DNA of 64,000 bases from Dasyornis broadbenti (lineage: Eukaryota; Chordata; Aves; Passeriformes; Dasyornithidae). Positions 60,433-64,000 of this stretch are shown here, one piece after another. Below the pieces are notes generated by a model. It did not search any database and had not been told where the DNA came from. It worked only from the letters and a program-made list of their open reading frames with translations. Within the stretch, counting starts at the first letter, position 1; each line of letters opens with the position of its first letter. The position numbers and the translations under genes are program-made. The stretch spans positions 227,343 through 291,342 of the forward strand of contig VZRN01005177.1 in NCBI GenBank assembly GCA_013397935.1, in the 5' to 3' direction.

Positions 60433-63169
60433 TAGAGGAGTTTTTCTACTTTAATGTAAAATGCATCTTTGACTGCTGTTATTATTTCTAACTCTATTGG
60501 TTTTTCTAAGTAGTTGCAAAGCTACAAATAAGTGTAAAGAAATATCTCATCTTCCCTGTATATGGATCTTTGATCCTAGACAGATCCAGCACTGCAGACA
60601 GGGAAGGTTATGAGTTGATTTCCAATTAAACCTGTCTGTGATGTCAGCAACCTTCTCTTGTTCTTTCCTGATGTCTGTCATAGCTCCTATCCCTACCATC
60701 TCTTTTTAGTACTGCCATTCCTCTGTCTTTATCTATGTCTTCTGAATAAATCTTTCTTAACCATAATGCGCTTCAAAGCAGAAATGTTTCTTCAGACTTT
60801 GCTATGTGTATGGATTCTGCCTTCGGGACCACAATTCACTCCAGTTATATCACCTTAGAATAATTTGTTCACCAGAAGATGATAGTAAACAGGACATTGA
60901 GATCAATATCAATTAGCATCCATTAATAAATGAATAACAAATCAACAAGCCTTGTAATGTAAACGAAAATGGAGTATACATTGAGGACTTCAGGTGGAGT
61001 AGAAAAATTAGGAGAAAGGGTAATAGTGATATAATTTTTTTTTCTCTTTCTCCCACTGCTCTAATTATTGCCTATTTTATAGTGTGTCATTAATAGCTGT
61101 GTCCCTGTTTTGTTGTCTCATATATGCAGCATGTTACCAAAAATGGACTGCAGGAGGGACTGGTGTTCAGACAACACCAATTCTATTATATTAAGACAAC
61201 CTATACAATACAACAATTCAGTTACATTAAGATAACATATCTCACAATGCTGCAACTTTTGTAGATAATTTTAGATAATAATTTTTTCAGTGTCTGAAAG
61301 CAATTCTCCTCCAGAAACTGCACCAGACTTTGTGTTTGTTTCTCTGTTAGGAAAATATTTAGCATATTTGAGGTTCACTAAAGAATAAAAATAATCACAA
61401 GCATTTTGTTCTTTTAGTATGTTGTAGTATGTTTTTGCTGGGTCACACCGTAAGTTCTTCAAGAGAATAGAGTTCTCCTAATCCAGTATAAAGAAAATTT
61501 CCATTGGTTGTATGAGAAAGTCAGGTGACTGTTTATCGCCACTGAAGTGACTTGGCTGAAAGTACGAGCCTTAAGACTAAAGAGAGCCTAGTTATTTTTG
61601 GAGACAGCACAAAAGATATCTCTTTAATTCCTGTAAATGGAAAAATTCAAAAAAAGTAGCATTATTTGGGAACACCAGCTTGATTTCATAAATCTTAAGT
61701 GCAGTTCCCTATGGAATGCATTAACTGTCAGAGACAAGGGAAAATGTTTAGGATGTGAAGCTCTAGGGATTCTTAGTGTCTCAGCAGTAAATTAACGCCA
61801 TTGAGAACTGACACTGATATAATCACATATAACTTACTAGTTCAAGTACTGTGCCAATTGCCTGTGTAGTAGCTTATGATTAAGTTTAAAAAGCAAATAT
61901 GATTCTTCAGATTGTGGGTTAAAAATTGAGAATTTATGAATACAGGAAGCAGGAAAGTGCTGAAAAACAAAGTCATGTTTTACTATTATTACTAAAATTT
62001 GTTTTTTGAGAAAGTTTTATCTTGCATGTTTCATAGCTAAAGAATAAGACGGATTAAAAAATATGTGGAAGAATGAGAGTGATGAACATAAATAAAAGGC
62101 TGCAGGATTCAGATAAGAAATGCATGAAAGAATAACACAGCATAATTGCATATCTGAATAAATCTAAACCAAGAAATGGAATATATTTAAATTCTTTCAA
62201 ATTTAGCTGTGTCAACATTTATAAAAGAAAAAAAACAAAACAACAGAGAAAAATGAATGTCAGTTAAGCAAACCAGAACAACACAGAAGAAATAAATATT
62301 CATATGAAGGAGGTCATCTGAAAACATGATCTTTCTAGAATTCTTTGATTTCCTCTGTATTCTGAAATTATAAAATTAGTTGTTATTATTATAACAACTA
62401 ATATGTTGTTAGTTAATTGTCAAATGAAAAATTGGAATAAATATTGCCATACCCCTAATGACTATATTCTCTTTTGTATTGCTTTATATGCAGTAGAAAA
62501 ACATAATAAGATTCATATATATTTATCTCAGGAGTGAACATGCTAGCTGAGCTAAAATTCATGCAATCAAGATTCATGAGCGGTGCTTATCCTCTATAGA
62601 TTTCCAGGTACAGTATAAGTAGAATTTTATTTTGGTTTTCTTGTAATATTTTGTTTTCTACTTAATTGAGGTTTGAACTCATGGCAAAAAAATGGTCTAA
62701 ATCTTAGTTACTTACTTATCAATCAGTTCTCATTCTTATTATTAATGATAGAAAAAATATTTTCTAAAATGAGAACAGATGAAAAATCTTTTACTACTTT
62801 CTGAATGGATTTTAATTTTTTTTTCATAGGTTAGGATGAACATAATACAGAACATTATCTACATGCACTAAGTACAGGAAAGGAAAGTAAATAAAAGGGA
62901 CAACTCCCAAACTTTTGAACAGTGGCTTACATCAGCATCTATCCTCAAACAGCTCAGAAGGGCTTCAATGACACTCTACCATATACCGGCTGGACACAGG
63001 AAGTGGTTTCTCCATTACCTACCACCACGATTAAAAATTACAAGATGGAATTAAAGATGATTATTCTTAGAAAAACCATATAATGATTAGTTTCCTATTT
63101 TGCTGGGGTTTATGGCATCTCTTATATTAGAGAGTAGCCCCAATTATACTTTTGTTGTTTTATCCAATT
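60433..63169. other. AT-rich single-copy DNA, no gene seen
   Basis: No gene or transposon recognised in 2.7 kb. Contains the perfect hairpin at 62375-62402 and short degenerate repeats near 61170-61250 (ACATTAAGA(C/T)AAC-type). Confidence 0.5.
62375..62402. repeat. Perfect 12-bp inverted repeat with 4-base loop
   Basis: ATTAGTTGTTAT, loop TATT, then ATAACAACTAAT. No U-run typical of a polymerase III gene end follows. The surroundings are AT-rich single-copy sequence. Confidence 0.8.
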
Positions 63170-64000
63170 AGAATCATGGAATCATAAAATGATTCGGGTT
63201 GGAAAAGACCTTAAAGATCATCTGGTTCCAGCCCCACTGCCAGGGGCAGGGACATCTTCCACTAGATCAGGATGCTCAGAGTTCCATTCAACTTGATGTT
63301 TAACACTTTCAGGGATGAGACTTCCACAAGTTCTCTGGGCAATCTATTCCAGTGTCTCTCCACCCTCATGATAAGGAATTTCTTCCTAATATCTAATCTA
63401 AACCTACCCCATTTCAGTTTGAAGCCGTTCCCCCTTATCCTGTCACTCCATGCCCTTGCAAATAGTCCCTCTCATCTTTCTTGTGGGCTCCTTTCAGGTA
63501 CTGGAAGGCCACAATTAGGTCGCCCCAAAGCTGCATCTTCTCGAAGCTTAACAATCCCCTTCTCTCAGCCTTTCCTCAAAGGAGAGGTGCTCTATCCCTC
63601 TAATCATCCTCAGCGCCCTCTTCCCAACTTACTCCAACAGCTCCATGTCCTTCCTGTGCTGGGATCCCAGAGCTGGAGGCAGCTCTGCAGGTGGGGTCTC
63701 ACCAGAGCGGGGCAGAGGGGCAGAATCCCCTCCCTCCCCTGCTGCCCACGGGGCTTTGGATGCAGCCCAGGACACACTTGGCTCTCTGGGCTGGCAGTGC
63801 CCATGGCTGGCTCATGTCCAGCTCTCACCCACAGCACCCCCAAGCCCTTCTGGGCAGGGCTGCTCTCCATCTGTTCATCCCCAGCCTGGGCTGGCACTGG
63901 GGGTTGCCCTGATCCAAGTGCAGCACCAGCTCTTGGCCTTGTTAAACCTCGTGAGATTCTCAGGGACCACTTCTCCACCTTGTCCAGATCCCTCTGGATG
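63170..64000 (-). mobile_element. CR1 LINE 3' end, minus strand, cut by window edge
   Basis: The 3' end is at the left with decayed octamers (CATGGAAT 63175-63182, CATAAAAT 63183-63190) followed by the avian CR1 3' UTR phrase GGGTTGGAAAAGACCTTAAA and GATCATCTGGTTCCAGCCCC. Further in, TAAGGAATTTCTTCCTAATA, CTGGAAGGCCACAATTAGGT and CTCAGCGCCCTCTTCCC encode the C-terminal ORF2 region on the minus strand. Minus-strand EQMESSPAQKGLGVL is readable near 63830-63870, and an EKWSLRISRGL block at 63950-63978. Compared with the minus fragment at 25337-25770 it keeps the 3' tail and the same subfamily-specific wording. The element continues past the window. Confidence 0.9.

Noticed and set aside
1..64000. 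CRISPR array, bacterial operon, tRNA or rRNA genes
   Set aside because: No regularly spaced direct repeats with unique spacers, no prokaryotic gene density, and no tRNA A/B boxes or rRNA sequence recognised.

Overview
The window is 64 kb of AT-rich vertebrate nuclear DNA with two assembly gaps (399 N and 18 N). No intact protein-coding gene is recognisable: almost every open frame is short, unfamiliar, or falls inside a repeat. The repeats point to a bird, probably a songbird. They are CR1 LINEs with the avian octamer tail (ATTCTATG on the element strand), ERVL-type solo LTRs of the passerine kind (TGTCCTGGTTT... or TGTCGTGGTTT... ends, 5-bp target duplications), and no mammalian L1 or Alu. 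The species call is inference from repeat families recalled without a database. The window is best read as intergenic desert or a very long intron.

Layout. 1-21 kb: single-copy AT-rich DNA with one young solo LTR (1856-2869, perfect 5-bp duplication GGTTT, spanning the large gap), simple repeats, and a 42-bp LTR start fragment at 21033. 24-26 kb: an old CR1 3' end, then two CR1 reverse-transcriptase fragments facing each other. 26-37.7 kb: almost repeat-free, with a low-confidence candidate terminal exon on the minus strand at 31315-31394. 37.7-47.8 kb: three LTRs separated by single-copy DNA, plus a small segment with good splice signals at 46005-46080. 49.6-50.4 kb: a huge pure (GAAAA)n array of 137 units.

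51.8-58.3 kb is a repeat cluster with readable nesting. A 5'-region CR1 (+) is split by an ERVL LTR (-) and by an A/C-rich expansion, and abuts a 530-bp element with about 45-bp terminal inverted repeats flanked by TA. Beyond it a 3'-end CR1 (-) is split by a solo LTR (+). 59.8-60.4 kb: a second copy of the LTR family seen at 37.7 kb. 63.2-64 kb: a CR1 (-) running off the window.

Nothing in the window is a functional gene system. The most useful items for follow-up are the inverted-repeat element, the GAAAA array, the convergent CR1 pair, the nested-insertion chronology and the two candidate exons.
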